From: Polyangiaceae bacterium
Lineage (GTDB): Bacteria > Myxococcota_A > Polyangia > Polyangiales > Polyangiaceae
Assembly (NCBI GenBank): GCA_020849655.1
Contig: JADLFU010000011.1
Span: forward strand, 89,474-153,473
Direction of reading: 5' to 3'
DNA: 64,000 nucleotides
Made by a program: the position numbers and the translations under genes
Notes under the pieces: generated by a model
Database searches by the model: none
What the model was told of the DNA's origin: nothing
Seen by the model: only the letters and a program-made list of their open reading frames with translations
Part shown: in pieces, positions 8,545-17,492 of the stretch
Position numbering within the stretch: position 1 is the first letter of the stretch
How the letters are laid out: each line of letters opens with the position of its first letter

Positions 8545-10551
8545 ATGCGCTTTCGTCTCGCGTCTCTGCTCGCCGTCCCCTCCCTGTTCGCCGCGATCGC
8601 CGTGGGCCTGCCCGCGTGCGGCGGCTCCGACGACGAGGCGCCCGCGTCCGTGTGCCATGGTGTCAAGCGCGCGGACGGCAAGTGCTACGCGAAGTGTGAT
8701 CCCACCTCGTGCGCGGACGGCGCCGAGTGCGTGACCACCGACATCGCGCGAGAGGGCGAGTGCATGACGACCTGCACGAAGTCGTCCGAGTGCCTCGTCG
8801 GCGCCGAGTGCTCCCTGCAGACGAGGCAGGACTCGGGCGAGACCGGCATGTTCTGCACGCCGCGCGTCTACGTGAGCGACGACGCGGGCCAGCCCAAGCC
8901 CGCGGGCGCGCCCGGAGACGCCTGCGCCAAGGGCGCGGATTGTGACGACGGTCACGGCATCCGCTGCGTGGACGGCGCGTGCGCCGCCGTCGCGCCCTGC
9001 GGCGGCCTGAAGGACTGCGCGGCGGGCGCGGGCACCGCGTGCGTCAACCGCGACGGGTTCACCGGGTGCTTCCCCGCGAAGGAGCACGGCAAGGGTCAGT
9101 ACGGCAGCGTCTGCCCGAACGGCGCGGCCGAGTGCGACGCGGGCGCGGGCTTCGTGTGCGTCGGCGCGGCGGGCGACATCGACGCGTACTGCGCCAAGGC
9201 CGGCAAGGACGTGTGCAAGACCGACGCGGACTGCTCGCCCGGGTTCTGGTGCGGCGAGACGACGCCCGTCGACGACAAGAACAACAAGCTGTGGGACCAG
9301 ACGGTCGCGATCTGCCTGCGCCGGAGCTTCTGCGCGCCGTGCGCGACCGATCTCGACTGCAGCCAGCAGACGGGCGCGGTCTGCGTGCCGGACGCGGGGG
9401 GCGAGAAGTTCTGCTCGCTGCCGTGCGACCCCACGAAGCCCTCGTGCCGCCGCGGCGCCGAGTGCGTGGACACCGGCGGAGGGGCGTTCGCGTGCCGTCC
9501 GTTCGCGGGCTCGTGCCACCCGAAGGCCGCGGCGACGGGCTGCGACGCGTGCCGCATCGACAAGGACTGCGGCCCCGGCGCGGTGTGCCGAGGCTCGAAG
9601 GAGGGGTTCCAGCCCACCGTCACGACCTGCGCCGTCCCGTGCGGGCCGAAGGACGCGAACGGCAAGGCGTCGTGCCCCGCCGCGCCGAACGGCTTCGAGA
9701 TGGTGTGCCTCGACGAGAACACGTACGACTCGGGGTTCTTCTCCGGCCCGTACTCGGCGGCGGACGGCAACGCGCTCCACGGGCTCTGCTACCCGCCGTT
9801 CACCGTGAAGAACACCGCAGAGTTCCCCGACAAGGTGCCGCCGCGCGACGTGTGCGGCAACGCCATCCGGGAGGGCAAGGAGGAGTGCGACGACTCGAAC
9901 GGCTCGCTCGGTGACGGCTGCGACACCGAGTGTCGGGTCATCGACGAGTGCAGGTTCCGGGTCGAGGAGCCGAACGGCGACGACGCCCGCAAGATCGTGG
10001 GCTCGAACGGCCCGATCGACCACGTCCCGCCGGAGTGCGACACGTTCCTCCTCGAGGGCGCGATCGACGCGCCGGGCGACCTCGACGCCGTGGACTTCGA
10101 CATCGACGGCGGGCAGTACGACGTGGTCACGGTGTTCACCGACGCCGTCGGCTCGTGCACGGCGGATCTCGTCGCCGAGGTGCGCACCGGCACCATCGAC
10201 ATGGCGAGGACCTGCAAGGATCTGCACGGCCCGATGGAGTGCAGCCCGACGACCTCCGCGTGCGGCAGCTGCTCGAACGACGGCCAGTGCGGCGCGTGCG
10301 ACGACGACGGCGGGCTCGGCCTCTGCCCGCGGTTCATGGTGACGCACTCGGCCGGACCCGCGCAGAAGGGCAACAAGATCGTGCTGCAGACGACGAAGTA
10401 CTCCGGCCCCGAGCAGCGCCTGCGCGTGTACGCGAAGAGCCCGAGCGCGACCGTGTCGAAGTACGTCGTCGTCGTCGAGCGCCTGCAGTCCCAGTCCGCG
10501 TACGGCCTCAAGTTCGGCACGAAGAACGAGCTCACGCTGAGCTGTTTTTGA
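8545..10551 (+). CDS. cysteine-rich surface lipoprotein with DUF4215-type motif
   Basis: 668 residues with a lipoprotein signal ending at GLPACGG. The body has more than 50 cysteines in repeats of the sort 'C-x2-C-x4-5-C', many read as 'ADCSPGFWC' or 'KDCGPGAVC'. Near residue 435 it carries CGNAIREGKEECDD followed by GDGCDTEC, the myxobacterial Cys-rich DUF4215 signature. The C-terminal part (about 470-668) looks like a beta-sandwich of the PPC type (GDLDAVDFDIDGG). It is probably disulfide-bonded and exposed on the cell surface. The ATG at 8545 was chosen because it starts the signal peptide; longer in-frame readings run antisense through the barrel gene. Its stop overlaps the next gene (TTGA). 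Confidence 0.85.
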   Translation: MRFRLASLLAVPSLFAAIAVGLPACGGSDDEAPASVCHGVKRADGKCYAKCDPTSCADGAECVTTDIAREGECMTTCTKSSECLVGAECSLQTRQDSGETGMFCTPRVYVSDDAGQPKPAGAPGDACAKGADCDDGHGIRCVDGACAAVAPCGGLKDCAAGAGTACVNRDGFTGCFPAKEHGKGQYGSVCPNGAAECDAGAGFVCVGAAGDIDAYCAKAGKDVCKTDADCSPGFWCGETTPVDDKNNKLWDQTVAICLRRSFCAPCATDLDCSQQTGAVCVPDAGGEKFCSLPCDPTKPSCRRGAECVDTGGGAFACRPFAGSCHPKAAATGCDACRIDKDCGPGAVCRGSKEGFQPTVTTCAVPCGPKDANGKASCPAAPNGFEMVCLDENTYDSGFFSGPYSAADGNALHGLCYPPFTVKNTAEFPDKVPPRDVCGNAIREGKEECDDSNGSLGDGCDTECRVIDECRFRVEEPNGDDARKIVGSNGPIDHVPPECDTFLLEGAIDAPGDLDAVDFDIDGGQYDVVTVFTDAVGSCTADLVAEVRTGTIDMARTCKDLHGPMECSPTTSACGSCSNDGQCGACDDDGGLGLCPRFMVTHSAGPAQKGNKIVLQTTKYSGPEQRLRVYAKSPSATVSKYVVVVERLQSQSAYGLKFGTKNELTLSCF

Positions 10552-11723
10552 GCCACGATCCCGCGCCCGGAGTCACGTTCTTCGCGACGGCCGCGAAGGG
10601 CACGGAGGGCGCGCTCCGCGACGAGCTGCGCGAGCTCGGCCTGCGCGGCGTCAAGGCCGACCGGGGCGGCGTCGCGTTCACAGGCGGCTGGCGCGACGGG
10701 TGGCGGGCGTGCCTCGGCTCGCGGGTCGCGATGCGCGTGCTCGCCGAGGTCGGGAGCTACCCCGCGACGGACGCGGCGTCGCTGTACGAGGGCGCGCGCG
10801 GCGTCGAGTGGGAGCGCCACGTCTCGTCGAGGACCACGATCGCCGTCTCGGTGGTCGGCACGACGCCCGCGCTCGTGCACACGGGGTTCAGCGCGCAGCG
10901 CGTGAAGGACGCCATCGTCGACCGCGTGCGTGACCGCGAGGGCGCGAGGCCGAGCGTGGACGGCGACGATCCCGACGTCCGGGTCTTCGCGCGGCTGAAG
11001 GGCGGCGGGGCCACCGTGTACCTGGATCTCGCCGGCGCGCCGCTGTTCCAGCGAGGCTGGCGCGCGGCGAGCGCCGAGGCGCCGCTGAAGGAGACCCTCG
11101 CCGCCGCCGTGCTGCGCCTCTCGGGCTGGACGATCGACCAGCCGCTCTTCGATCCGATGTGCGGGTCCGGCACGATCTTGATCGAGGCCGCGCTCGCGTC
11201 GCGGCGGATCGCGCCGGGGCTCTTCCGCGCGAGGTTCGGGTTCGAGCGCTGGGCGAGCCACGGCCCGGAGGACGCGCGCGAGGTGGCGGCGCTCCGCGCG
11301 GCGCTCGACGCCGAGATCACGGCCGACGCGCCGCCCATCGCGGGGTGTGACGCGGACGCGTCCGCGGTCGCCGCGGCCGAGGAGAACGCCCGCCGAGCCC
11401 GCGTGAAGGTGGCGCTCTCGGCGCGCCCGCTCTCCCTGGCCCGCGCGCCGACGACGCAGGGGCACGTCGTGACGAACCCGCCCTACGGAAAGCGCCTCTC
11501 GCGAGGCGCGGGCCTCGGCGACGACCTCGGCGACGCGATGCGCAGGCACGGCGGCCACGCGTTCGGCGTGCTCACCGCCGACGACGCGACGCTGCAGGGC
11601 ACCGGGCGCGCGTGGGATCGCGCGTTCGAATTGTTCAACGGAGATCTGCGCTGCCGCCTCGCGCTGTTCGGGCCCGTCGGAGGCCCGGGGGGCGGGCCTC
11701 GGCCGCGCCGCATCGTGCGCTGA
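10548..11723 (+). CDS. THUMP-domain RNA methyltransferase (RlmL/YpsC-like, 23S rRNA guanine-N2 type)
   Basis: 391 residues. The N-terminal part (FFATAAKGTEGALRDEL) is the ferredoxin-like plus THUMP region that begins RlmL-type enzymes. The C-terminal half is a class I SAM methyltransferase with FDPMCGSGTILIEAA (SAM loop) and the catalytic NPPYG motif typical of exocyclic amino-group methylation. The likely target is a guanine N2 in 23S rRNA, as for RlmL and YpsC; the exact site cannot be read. The start is a TTG at 10548 that overlaps the upstream TGA (TTGA), the only start close to the conserved N-terminus. It lacks the second (RlmK) domain of the E. coli protein. Confidence 0.88.
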   Translation: MSHDPAPGVTFFATAAKGTEGALRDELRELGLRGVKADRGGVAFTGGWRDGWRACLGSRVAMRVLAEVGSYPATDAASLYEGARGVEWERHVSSRTTIAVSVVGTTPALVHTGFSAQRVKDAIVDRVRDREGARPSVDGDDPDVRVFARLKGGGATVYLDLAGAPLFQRGWRAASAEAPLKETLAAAVLRLSGWTIDQPLFDPMCGSGTILIEAALASRRIAPGLFRARFGFERWASHGPEDAREVAALRAALDAEITADAPPIAGCDADASAVAAAEENARRARVKVALSARPLSLARAPTTQGHVVTNPPYGKRLSRGAGLGDDLGDAMRRHGGHAFGVLTADDATLQGTGRAWDRAFELFNGDLRCRLALFGPVGGPGGGPRPRRIVR

Positions 11724-11751
11724 CCCGCCCGCTCGCGGCGACGGCGACGCC

Positions 11752-12906
11752 ATGGTACCGGGCCGCGCCTTGTCGCTCGAGCCCCTCCTCGCGTCCCGTC
11801 GGGTCATCCTGTGCGTCGGCTCGGGCGGCGTCGGCAAGACCACGACGGCGGCCGCGCTCGGGCTCGCCGCGGCGGCGCGGGGCAAGCGCGTGCTCTGCCT
11901 CACGATCGATCCCGCGAAGCGCCTCGCGAACAGCCTCGGCCTGGCGGCGATGACGAGCGAGGCGCAGGTGGTCGACAACGCGCGCTTCACCGAGGCGGGC
12001 CTCACGGTCGAGGGATCGCTCACGGTGATGATGCTCGACACGAAGCGCACCTTCGACGAGCTCGTCCACCGCTACGCGTCGACGCCCGCGGCGCGCGACC
12101 GCATCCTCGGCAACAAGCTCTACCAGTACGTCTCGACGTCGCTCGCGGGCACCCACGAGTACATGGCGATGGAGAAGCTCCACGCGGTGAAGCTCGAGGG
12201 CCGGTACGATCTCATCCTCCTCGACACGCCGCCGACGGCGAACGCGCTCGATTTTCTCGACGCGCCCGAGCGGCTCGTCTCCGCGCTCGACAGCGCCGCG
12301 ATGCGCTGGTTCATCGAGGTGTTCCAGGAGTCGGGCAGCGTCTCCTTCAACCTCCTCGCGAAGACGGCGGCCGTCGTGCTGAAGGGCATCGGCAAGCTGA
12401 CGGGCGGCGGGTTCCTCCAGCAGGTCGCGGAGTTCGTCACGCAGCTGAACGATCTGTTCGGCGGGTTCAAGGAGCGCGCGGCCGAGGTCGCCCGGTCGCT
12501 CCGCGCGCCGGACGTCGCGTTCGTGCTCGTGACGAGCCCGTCGCCGATGGCCATCCAGGAGGTGCTCTTCTTCGCCGAGCGCCTGCGCGAGCAGGGGATG
12601 CCCCAGGACGCCGTCGTCGTGAACCGCGTGAACCAGCCCCCGCCGTGCGAGCCGGACGAGGCCGCGGCGCGCGAGGAGCTCACGCGGCTCGGGCTCGCGC
12701 TCGACGACGACGCGCCCGAGCGCCTCGTGCGCGCCGCGGGCGACGAGGGCCGCCTGGCGAGCCTCGATCGCCGCAACCTCGGCGCGCTCGCGACCGGGCT
12801 CGGCGCGCTCCCCGCGCGGCCGCTCCGCGTCGACGTGCCTGCGCTGCCCTACGACGTGCACGACGTCCGCTCGCTCGCCGAGGTCGCGCGCTACCTCGCG
12901 CCCTGA
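11752..12906 (+). CDS. ArsA/Get3-family ATPase
   Basis: 384 residues with a single nucleotide-binding unit. The deviant Walker A GSGGVGKTTTAAA lies near residues 23-35, switch I IDPAKRLANSLG near 55, and the Walker B-like LILLDTPPTANALDFLD near 150. These match ArsA/Get3 ATPases of the SIMIBI class. Classical ArsA drives arsenite export with ArsB and has two fused units. Here there is one unit, no ars genes nearby, and no obvious metal-binding cysteine cluster. A role in handling hydrophobic or tail-anchored clients, as in Get3, is possible but unproven. It starts 28 bases after the methyltransferase and converges with the regulator at 12908. Confidence 0.88.
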   Translation: MVPGRALSLEPLLASRRVILCVGSGGVGKTTTAAALGLAAAARGKRVLCLTIDPAKRLANSLGLAAMTSEAQVVDNARFTEAGLTVEGSLTVMMLDTKRTFDELVHRYASTPAARDRILGNKLYQYVSTSLAGTHEYMAMEKLHAVKLEGRYDLILLDTPPTANALDFLDAPERLVSALDSAAMRWFIEVFQESGSVSFNLLAKTAAVVLKGIGKLTGGGFLQQVAEFVTQLNDLFGGFKERAAEVARSLRAPDVAFVLVTSPSPMAIQEVLFFAERLREQGMPQDAVVVNRVNQPPPCEPDEAAAREELTRLGLALDDDAPERLVRAAGDEGRLASLDRRNLGALATGLGALPARPLRVDVPALPYDVHDVRSLAEVARYLAP

Positions 12907-12907
12907 A

Positions 12908-13786
12908 TCACGGCTCGGCGCCGTGGACGCGGAGCTCCCCCGTCCGGCGGGTCGAGTAGCCGAGGCCATCGCCGAGCGCGCGCCTCAACGCCCCGCGCTG
13001 GGCCGCCTCCGCGAGCGCGATGAACGCGGCGGACGACACGTCGACGGCGCGCGCGACGAGGCCGTACGACTCGGCCGCGAGCGGCAAGAACCCGAGGCCC
13101 GCGCGCGAGCCCCACGCCCGCGTCGCGAGCCCCACCTCCGCCTCCCCCCGGCAGACCGCGAGCGCGACGTCGCGGTGCGAGGCGAACACGCGGGCCCTGG
13201 CGAGCGCGCGCTCCGGCTCGATGCCCGCGCGCGCGAGCGCGGCGTCGAGGTGCGCGCGCACCCCCGCCGTCCTCGGCCTCACGGCCAGCCTGCGCCCCGC
13301 GACGGCGCTCACCGTTCGTACCCGCGCGCCCCGCGGGAACACCAGCCCCACCTCTCGCTCCACGAGGTGCAGCCGCGCGACCGCCACGCCGGCGAGCTCG
13401 GCCGGTCTGCCGTCGCCGTGGCACCCCGCGACGAGCACCGCGCGCTGCCCGAGCAGCGCCGTCGCGCCCGCGTGGTCGGTGGGAACGAGCCCGAGCCGCG
13501 CGTCCGCGCGAGACGCCACCTCCGAGAGCAGCAGCTCGAGGCCGAGATCGCCGTTGGCGGCCACGAGCGGCGGCGCGTCGTCCACGGGGCGCGCGGCTCC
13601 CGCCACGTCGGCGCGCTCGGCCGCACCGCCGCGCACGTAGGCGCGGATCTCCGCGTCGTCGAACCTCCACTCGTCGCCGACGCGGTGCGCGGGCAGGCCG
13701 CGCTTCATCAGGCGGTAGACGTGCTTCGGGTGGACCTTCAGCAGGGCCGCGACCTCTCTCGTCGTCAACAGCATGGGCGCCCGCAT
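12908..13786 (-). CDS. HTH (excisionase/MerR-like) regulator fused to a periplasmic-binding-protein-like sensor domain
   Basis: 292 residues. The N-terminus is an excisionase-type winged helix: LTTREVAALLKVHPKHVYRL, then RVGDEWRF. The remainder (about 70-285) is a type II periplasmic-binding-protein-like fold lacking any signal peptide, so it senses its ligand in the cytoplasm. HTH-PBP_like proteins of this sort are often linked to molybdate or other oxyanions; here that is only a guess. The gene is divergent from the binding-protein operon starting at 13924, with 137 bases between starts, which makes it the obvious regulator of that operon. ATG 13786 was used; ATG 13774 is an alternative. 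Confidence 0.85.
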   Translation of the reverse strand: MRAPMLLTTREVAALLKVHPKHVYRLMKRGLPAHRVGDEWRFDDAEIRAYVRGGAAERADVAGAARPVDDAPPLVAANGDLGLELLLSEVASRADARLGLVPTDHAGATALLGQRAVLVAGCHGDGRPAELAGVAVARLHLVEREVGLVFPRGARVRTVSAVAGRRLAVRPRTAGVRAHLDAALARAGIEPERALARARVFASHRDVALAVCRGEAEVGLATRAWGSRAGLGFLPLAAESYGLVARAVDVSSAAFIALAEAAQRGALRRALGDGLGYSTRRTGELRVHGAEP

Positions 13787-13923
13787 CGTGCACGAGGTCT
13801 CGCCTGATTTGTGTCATCGGCGCGTCACCATGGGTCATATGCACCTTGATGTTCCCTAATGTTACTTGTACACGCGTCACATCGGCGTGAGTCGCGCCGA
13901 GGTCCCACATCAGGAGGAGACTC
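13787..13923. promoter_or_regulatory. divergent control region of the binding-protein/TonB-receptor operon
   Basis: This 137-base gap is clearly more AT-rich than its surroundings (about 13800-13865). It contains two copies of GCGTCAC (about 13817 and 13875), the second continuing as TCAC-ATCGGC-GTGA, a small inverted repeat. TTGATG followed 17 bases later by TACACG is a possible weak sigma-70 promoter for the plus strand. A strong ribosome site AGGAGGAG precedes the ATG at 13924. Binding by the divergent HTH-PBP protein is inferred. Confidence 0.4.
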
Positions 13924-15132
13924 ATGATCCCTGTTCGTCCCCGTATCGGCGCCTGGCTCGGGGCGCTCTCTTGGCTCTCTGCGGCCACCGCGGCCGAGGC
14001 GGCGCCGCCCTGCAGCTCGCTGCCGAACCCCGTTTACCTGCAGGTGGGCGACACCCAGGAGCCCCTGATGAAGGCGCTCGGTCAGAAGCTCCGCGCGTCC
14101 GCGGTCCAGCCCATCACGCTCATCTACAAGACGAGCGGCTCGTGCACGAACATCGAGGCGATGTACTCGGGCGTGAAGCTCACGACGAACCCGAGCTACG
14201 TGCCCTCCGCCGCCGAGGATCCCGCGTGGGATCCCTCGAAGCCGGCGCCGCAGTGCGAGATCGATCCGGGCGGCGTGACGCTCGACGTGACGAACTCGAA
14301 CGTCTTCGTGAGCGCCTGCACCGAGGTCGCGCCCCCCGCGGGCGTGGCGGAGTTCATCGGGCCGGTGCAGCCGTACGTGTTCATCGTCCCGAAGGGCAGC
14401 TCGCAGCAGGCCATCACGGCCGAGCAGGGCTACTTCGTGTTCGGGTTCGGGCAGGCGGGCGGGGCCGAGCCCTGGACGGACGAGGCGTTCGTGTTCTCAC
14501 GCACGACGACGAAGAGCACGCTCCTCGCGATCGCCGCGGCGATCCGGGTGCCGCCGTCGAAGTGCAAGGGCAAGCCGTTCGACAAGTCGTCCGAGGTGAT
14601 GAGCGCGGTCGCCACCTCGACCAGCCCCGAGAAGACCATCGGCCTGATGGGGGCGGAGATCTACGACGCGAACCGCGACAAGGTCTCGTCGCTCGCGTAC
14701 CAAGCGTACCAGCAGACGCGCGCCTACTTCGCCGACTCGACCTCGTCGTCGCGCGACAAGCGCAACGTGCGCGACGGGCACTACACGATCTGGTCGCCCA
14801 CGGTGTACCTCGCGCGGGTCGACGCCGCGGGGCAGGTCACGAACCCGCGGGCCGCGTATGTGCTGAAGCTCATCCTCTCCGAGGCGGCGACGCCGGCGCC
14901 CGACTTCGACCCGCTCGCGGTCGTGGTGGGGCGCGGCCTCGTCCCGGAGTGCGCGATGAAGGTGCAGCGCGCCGAGGAGGGCGGAGACCTCTCTCCCTAC
15001 GCGCCCGCGGCGCCCTGCGGGTGCGCGTTCGAGGCGCACGTCGGCAGCCCGTCCGCGGCCTGCGTTGCGTGCGTTGACGACGCGGCGTGCGGCGCCGGCA
15101 AGTGCCGCTTCGGCTTCTGCGAGGAGAGGTGA
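13924..15132 (+). CDS. PstS-like periplasmic substrate-binding protein
   Basis: 402 residues with a Sec signal peptide (about 1-27, ending EAAPP). The mature protein begins like a type II binding protein: YLQVGDTQEPLMKALGQKL, then ITLIYKTSGSCTNIEAMYSG, where the Ser/Thr-rich loop resembles the anion-binding loop of PstS. The segment SSSRDKRNVRDGHYTIWSP is characteristic of a family I have seen in myxobacteria. The C-terminal 35 residues are Cys-rich (ACVACVDDAACGAGKC), unusual for a binding protein and possibly a surface knot. It opens a six-gene operon in which no permease or ATPase is encoded. The ligand is unknown; phosphate or another oxyanion is the first guess. Confidence 0.83.
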   Translation: MIPVRPRIGAWLGALSWLSAATAAEAAPPCSSLPNPVYLQVGDTQEPLMKALGQKLRASAVQPITLIYKTSGSCTNIEAMYSGVKLTTNPSYVPSAAEDPAWDPSKPAPQCEIDPGGVTLDVTNSNVFVSACTEVAPPAGVAEFIGPVQPYVFIVPKGSSQQAITAEQGYFVFGFGQAGGAEPWTDEAFVFSRTTTKSTLLAIAAAIRVPPSKCKGKPFDKSSEVMSAVATSTSPEKTIGLMGAEIYDANRDKVSSLAYQAYQQTRAYFADSTSSSRDKRNVRDGHYTIWSPTVYLARVDAAGQVTNPRAAYVLKLILSEAATPAPDFDPLAVVVGRGLVPECAMKVQRAEEGGDLSPYAPAAPCGCAFEAHVGSPSAACVACVDDAACGAGKCRFGFCEER

Positions 15133-15137
15133 TCCAC

Positions 15138-15401
15138 ATGAACATCCTCAAGGTCTGGGCTGCTTCTTCGCTGCTCCTCGCGCTCGGCGCGTGCGGGGGG
15201 GACGACGCCCCGAGCGACGCGACGGGCGCGGCGGGCGCAGGCAACGGCGCGGGCGGCGCGGGCGGGCAGGCCGCGCCGTGCTCCACGGCGCCGAAGACCC
15301 ACGTCGAGCTGATCAACGCGTGCACCGACGCGCAGGCGATCGAGGTGCACCCGGTGCTGCCGTTGCTGCAGCCCGACGGCTCGCTGCCGCCGCTCCCCTG
15401 A
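15138..15401 (+). CDS. small lipoprotein with Gly/Ala linker
   Basis: 87 residues. A lipoprotein signal with lipobox LGACGG (Cys near 20) is followed by an acidic stretch and a GAAGAGNGAGGAGG linker. A short C-terminal piece contains two cysteines (CSTAPKTHVELINACTDA) that could form a disulfide, and a proline-rich end. A GGAG site lies about 10 bases before the ATG at 15138. It sits 5 bases after the binding-protein gene and 1 base before the porin gene, so it is part of the same operon. No family recognised. It may be the outer-membrane tether of the binding protein or receptor; that is inference. Confidence 0.75.
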   Translation: MNILKVWAASSLLLALGACGGDDAPSDATGAAGAGNGAGGAGGQAAPCSTAPKTHVELINACTDAQAIEVHPVLPLLQPDGSLPPLP

Positions 15402-15402
15402 C

Positions 15403-16644
15403 GTGGCGCCGCGCCTCCTCCCGCGGGCGGTCGCGGTCGGCGCGCTCCTCGCGTGCGGCGTGGCGCGCGCGGACGTGGCGCCGGCCGACGTCACGCTGTC
15501 CGGGTACGTGCAGGCCGACTGTGTCGTCCACCGGCAGTCGTCGGTCGATGAGATCGCGCCCGGCGGCGAGCCGCTGAACCACGACACGTTCTCCATCCCA
15601 CGCTCGCGGCTCCGCGCGGCCTCGGGGCGCGGCTGGCTCCGCGGCGCGCTCGAGCTCGACGCGGCGACCGGCCGCGCCTCGACCGTGCGCGTGGCGGAGG
15701 CGAGCGTGTCGGCGCGGTGGACGCCGCCCGGGACGGAGGGCGTCGCGCTCGTCACGGCGTCGATGGGCCTCATCCGCATCCCCTTCGGGTTCGAGCTCGC
15801 CGAGCGCTCGACGAAGCGGCTGTTCCTCGAGCGGAGCCACGCGTCGCGGGCGCTCTTCCCGGGCGTCTACGATCTCGGCGCCTCGGTGTCGGGTGGGCAC
15901 GCGTTCCTCCGGTACGCGGTCGCGGTGATGAACGGCGAGCCCGCCTCGCGGAGCGGCGAGATCCCGGAGGATCCGAGCGCCGCGAAGGACGTGCTCGCGC
16001 GCGTCGGCGTCGACACCGAGGCTGGTCGCCGCGTGCGCGTGCGCGCGGGCGTGTCCGCTGTGATCGGGGCAGGGCTGCACAGAGGGACGCCCGCCTCGAA
16101 GGACGTGCTCGTGTGGCGCGACGGGAACGAGGACGGCCTCGTGCAGCTCACCGAGATCCAGGCCGTCCCGGGCGCGCCGGCGACGCCGTCCCAGGCGTTC
16201 GAGAGGTTCGGGGTGGGGGCCGATCTGGGCGTGATCGCGCGGCTCCCCGTCGTCGGCGAGCTGTCGCTCTTCGGCGAGATCGTCCGCGCCGCCAACCTCG
16301 ATCGCGGCGGCACCCCGGCCGATCCGGTGGCGAGCGGTCGGCTGCTGCGCGAGCGCGGCTACGCGGTGGGCCTCACGCAGGAGCTCACGCGCCACGCGAT
16401 GATCGGGGTCCGCTACGATCGCTACGATCCTGACGCGGACGCGGACGAGCAGCGTGGGCTCCGACGCGTCCCCCGCTCGCGCGCGCGCTCCACCCTCGCG
16501 TTCGCCGCGGCGCTGCGCCGGCCGCCGGGCAGGCTCGTGCTCGAGTACGACCGCAACCAGAACGCCCTCGGTCGTGAGGCGTCGGGCGCGCCCACGTCGA
16601 TGGCGGACGACGCGCTCACGCTGCGCGCGGAGATCGTCTTCTGA
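15403..16644 (+). CDS. porin-like outer-membrane beta-barrel (OprO/OprP-like)
   Basis: 413 residues from GTG 15403, with a signal peptide ending ACGVARA. The mature start DVTLSGYVQADCVVHRQSS and the alternating strands with many Arg/Tyr/Asp turns (ALELDAATGR, YAVGLTQELT, IGVRYDRYDPDADA) fit a 16-strand barrel such as phosphate-selective OprO/OprP. It ends in IVF, an aromatic terminal residue expected for BAM insertion. The loop NEDGLVQLTEIQAV is Asp/Glu-rich. In this operon it would supply passive entry through the outer membrane while the TonB-dependent receptor supplies energised entry. Selectivity cannot be read from sequence. Confidence 0.78.
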   Translation: MAPRLLPRAVAVGALLACGVARADVAPADVTLSGYVQADCVVHRQSSVDEIAPGGEPLNHDTFSIPRSRLRAASGRGWLRGALELDAATGRASTVRVAEASVSARWTPPGTEGVALVTASMGLIRIPFGFELAERSTKRLFLERSHASRALFPGVYDLGASVSGGHAFLRYAVAVMNGEPASRSGEIPEDPSAAKDVLARVGVDTEAGRRVRVRAGVSAVIGAGLHRGTPASKDVLVWRDGNEDGLVQLTEIQAVPGAPATPSQAFERFGVGADLGVIARLPVVGELSLFGEIVRAANLDRGGTPADPVASGRLLRERGYAVGLTQELTRHAMIGVRYDRYDPDADADEQRGLRRVPRSRARSTLAFAAALRRPPGRLVLEYDRNQNALGREASGAPTSMADDALTLRAEIVF

Positions 16645-17492
16645 TGCGCGCCTGGTGTGCCTGGGCGCTCCTCGCGGCCTCGAGCGCGTGCGGCGGCGTC
16701 CCGCCCGACCGCGGGCTGGACGCGAGGCTGGGGGTCGCCGACGCCGCCTACGTCGAGGGCGCCATGCCGGAGTCGGCGGGCGGGCCCGCGGTCGAGTCGA
16801 TCGATCTGCCGAAGAGCGACGTGTCGGCCGGCGACGCGGGGATCGTGCTCCGCGCCGCGCTGGGCTCCCGGGCGACCGCCGCGCTGGTCGGCCTCGAGGG
16901 GGACCTCGGGTACTGGATCGTCCCCGCGGGCCTCGCCGACGTCTCGGCGCCCACCTTCCCGACGATCGACGTGCGTCTCTCGCTCGCCTCGTCGATCCCG
17001 CCGGGGGCCGCGTCCCTCGTCCTCCGCGCGGTGGACGCGGAGGGGCGGCCAGGGCCGAGCACGAGCCGTGCCCTCCGCGTCTCTGCGCCCGCGGTCCCCT
17101 CTGGCGCGCTCGTCGTCTCGCTCCGGTGGGACTCGGACGCGGACCTCGATCTCCACGTGGTCGACGCGCTCGGCCGCGAGATCTGGAAGGGCGACATCGA
17201 GACGCCCGCGCCCGACGCGGCCTCGCTCGATCTCGACTCGAACGCCGGGTGCGTGGGCGACGGACGGAGGCGGGAGAGCGTCACGTGGGCCGCGCGGCCT
17301 CGCGCGGGGCGCTACGTCGTCAAGGTCGACACGTTCTCGCTGTGCGCCGCCGGCGCCGCGAGCTGGCGCGTCGAGGCGTGGCTGGACGGCGCGGTGGTAG
17401 CGCGCGCGACCGGCGTGAGCGGGCTCGTCGACACCACGTTCGTCCACGGGCGCGGCGCGGGCGTGCTCGCGCTCGAGATCGATGTCCCCTAG
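16644..17492 (+). CDS. lipoprotein with YfaP/DUF2135-like beta domain
   Basis: 282 residues. The signal ends at lipobox ASSACGG. The first half (about 40-150) is a beta-rich segment without known motif. The second half starts with LRWDSDADLDLHVVDALGREIW and has LDLDSNAGCVGDG and GRYVVKVDTFSLC, matching the DUF2135/YfaP-like domain (WxxDADLDL...HVxxPxG). The same signature occurs at the C-terminus of the giant VWA protein at 25012-29571. Its ATG overlaps the porin stop by one base (TGATG) and its end overlaps the TonB receptor start by 11 bases. It probably resides on the outer membrane next to the receptor. The role is unknown. Confidence 0.75.
   Translation: MRAWCAWALLAASSACGGVPPDRGLDARLGVADAAYVEGAMPESAGGPAVESIDLPKSDVSAGDAGIVLRAALGSRATAALVGLEGDLGYWIVPAGLADVSAPTFPTIDVRLSLASSIPPGAASLVLRAVDAEGRPGPSTSRALRVSAPAVPSGALVVSLRWDSDADLDLHVVDALGREIWKGDIETPAPDAASLDLDSNAGCVGDGRRRESVTWAARPRAGRYVVKVDTFSLCAAGAASWRVEAWLDGAVVARATGVSGLVDTTFVHGRGAGVLALEIDVP

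Noticed and set aside
11752..12906. Arsenite export ATPase (arsA of an ars operon)
   Set aside because: No arsB, arsR or arsD nearby and no metal-site cysteine cluster; only the ATPase family is supported.
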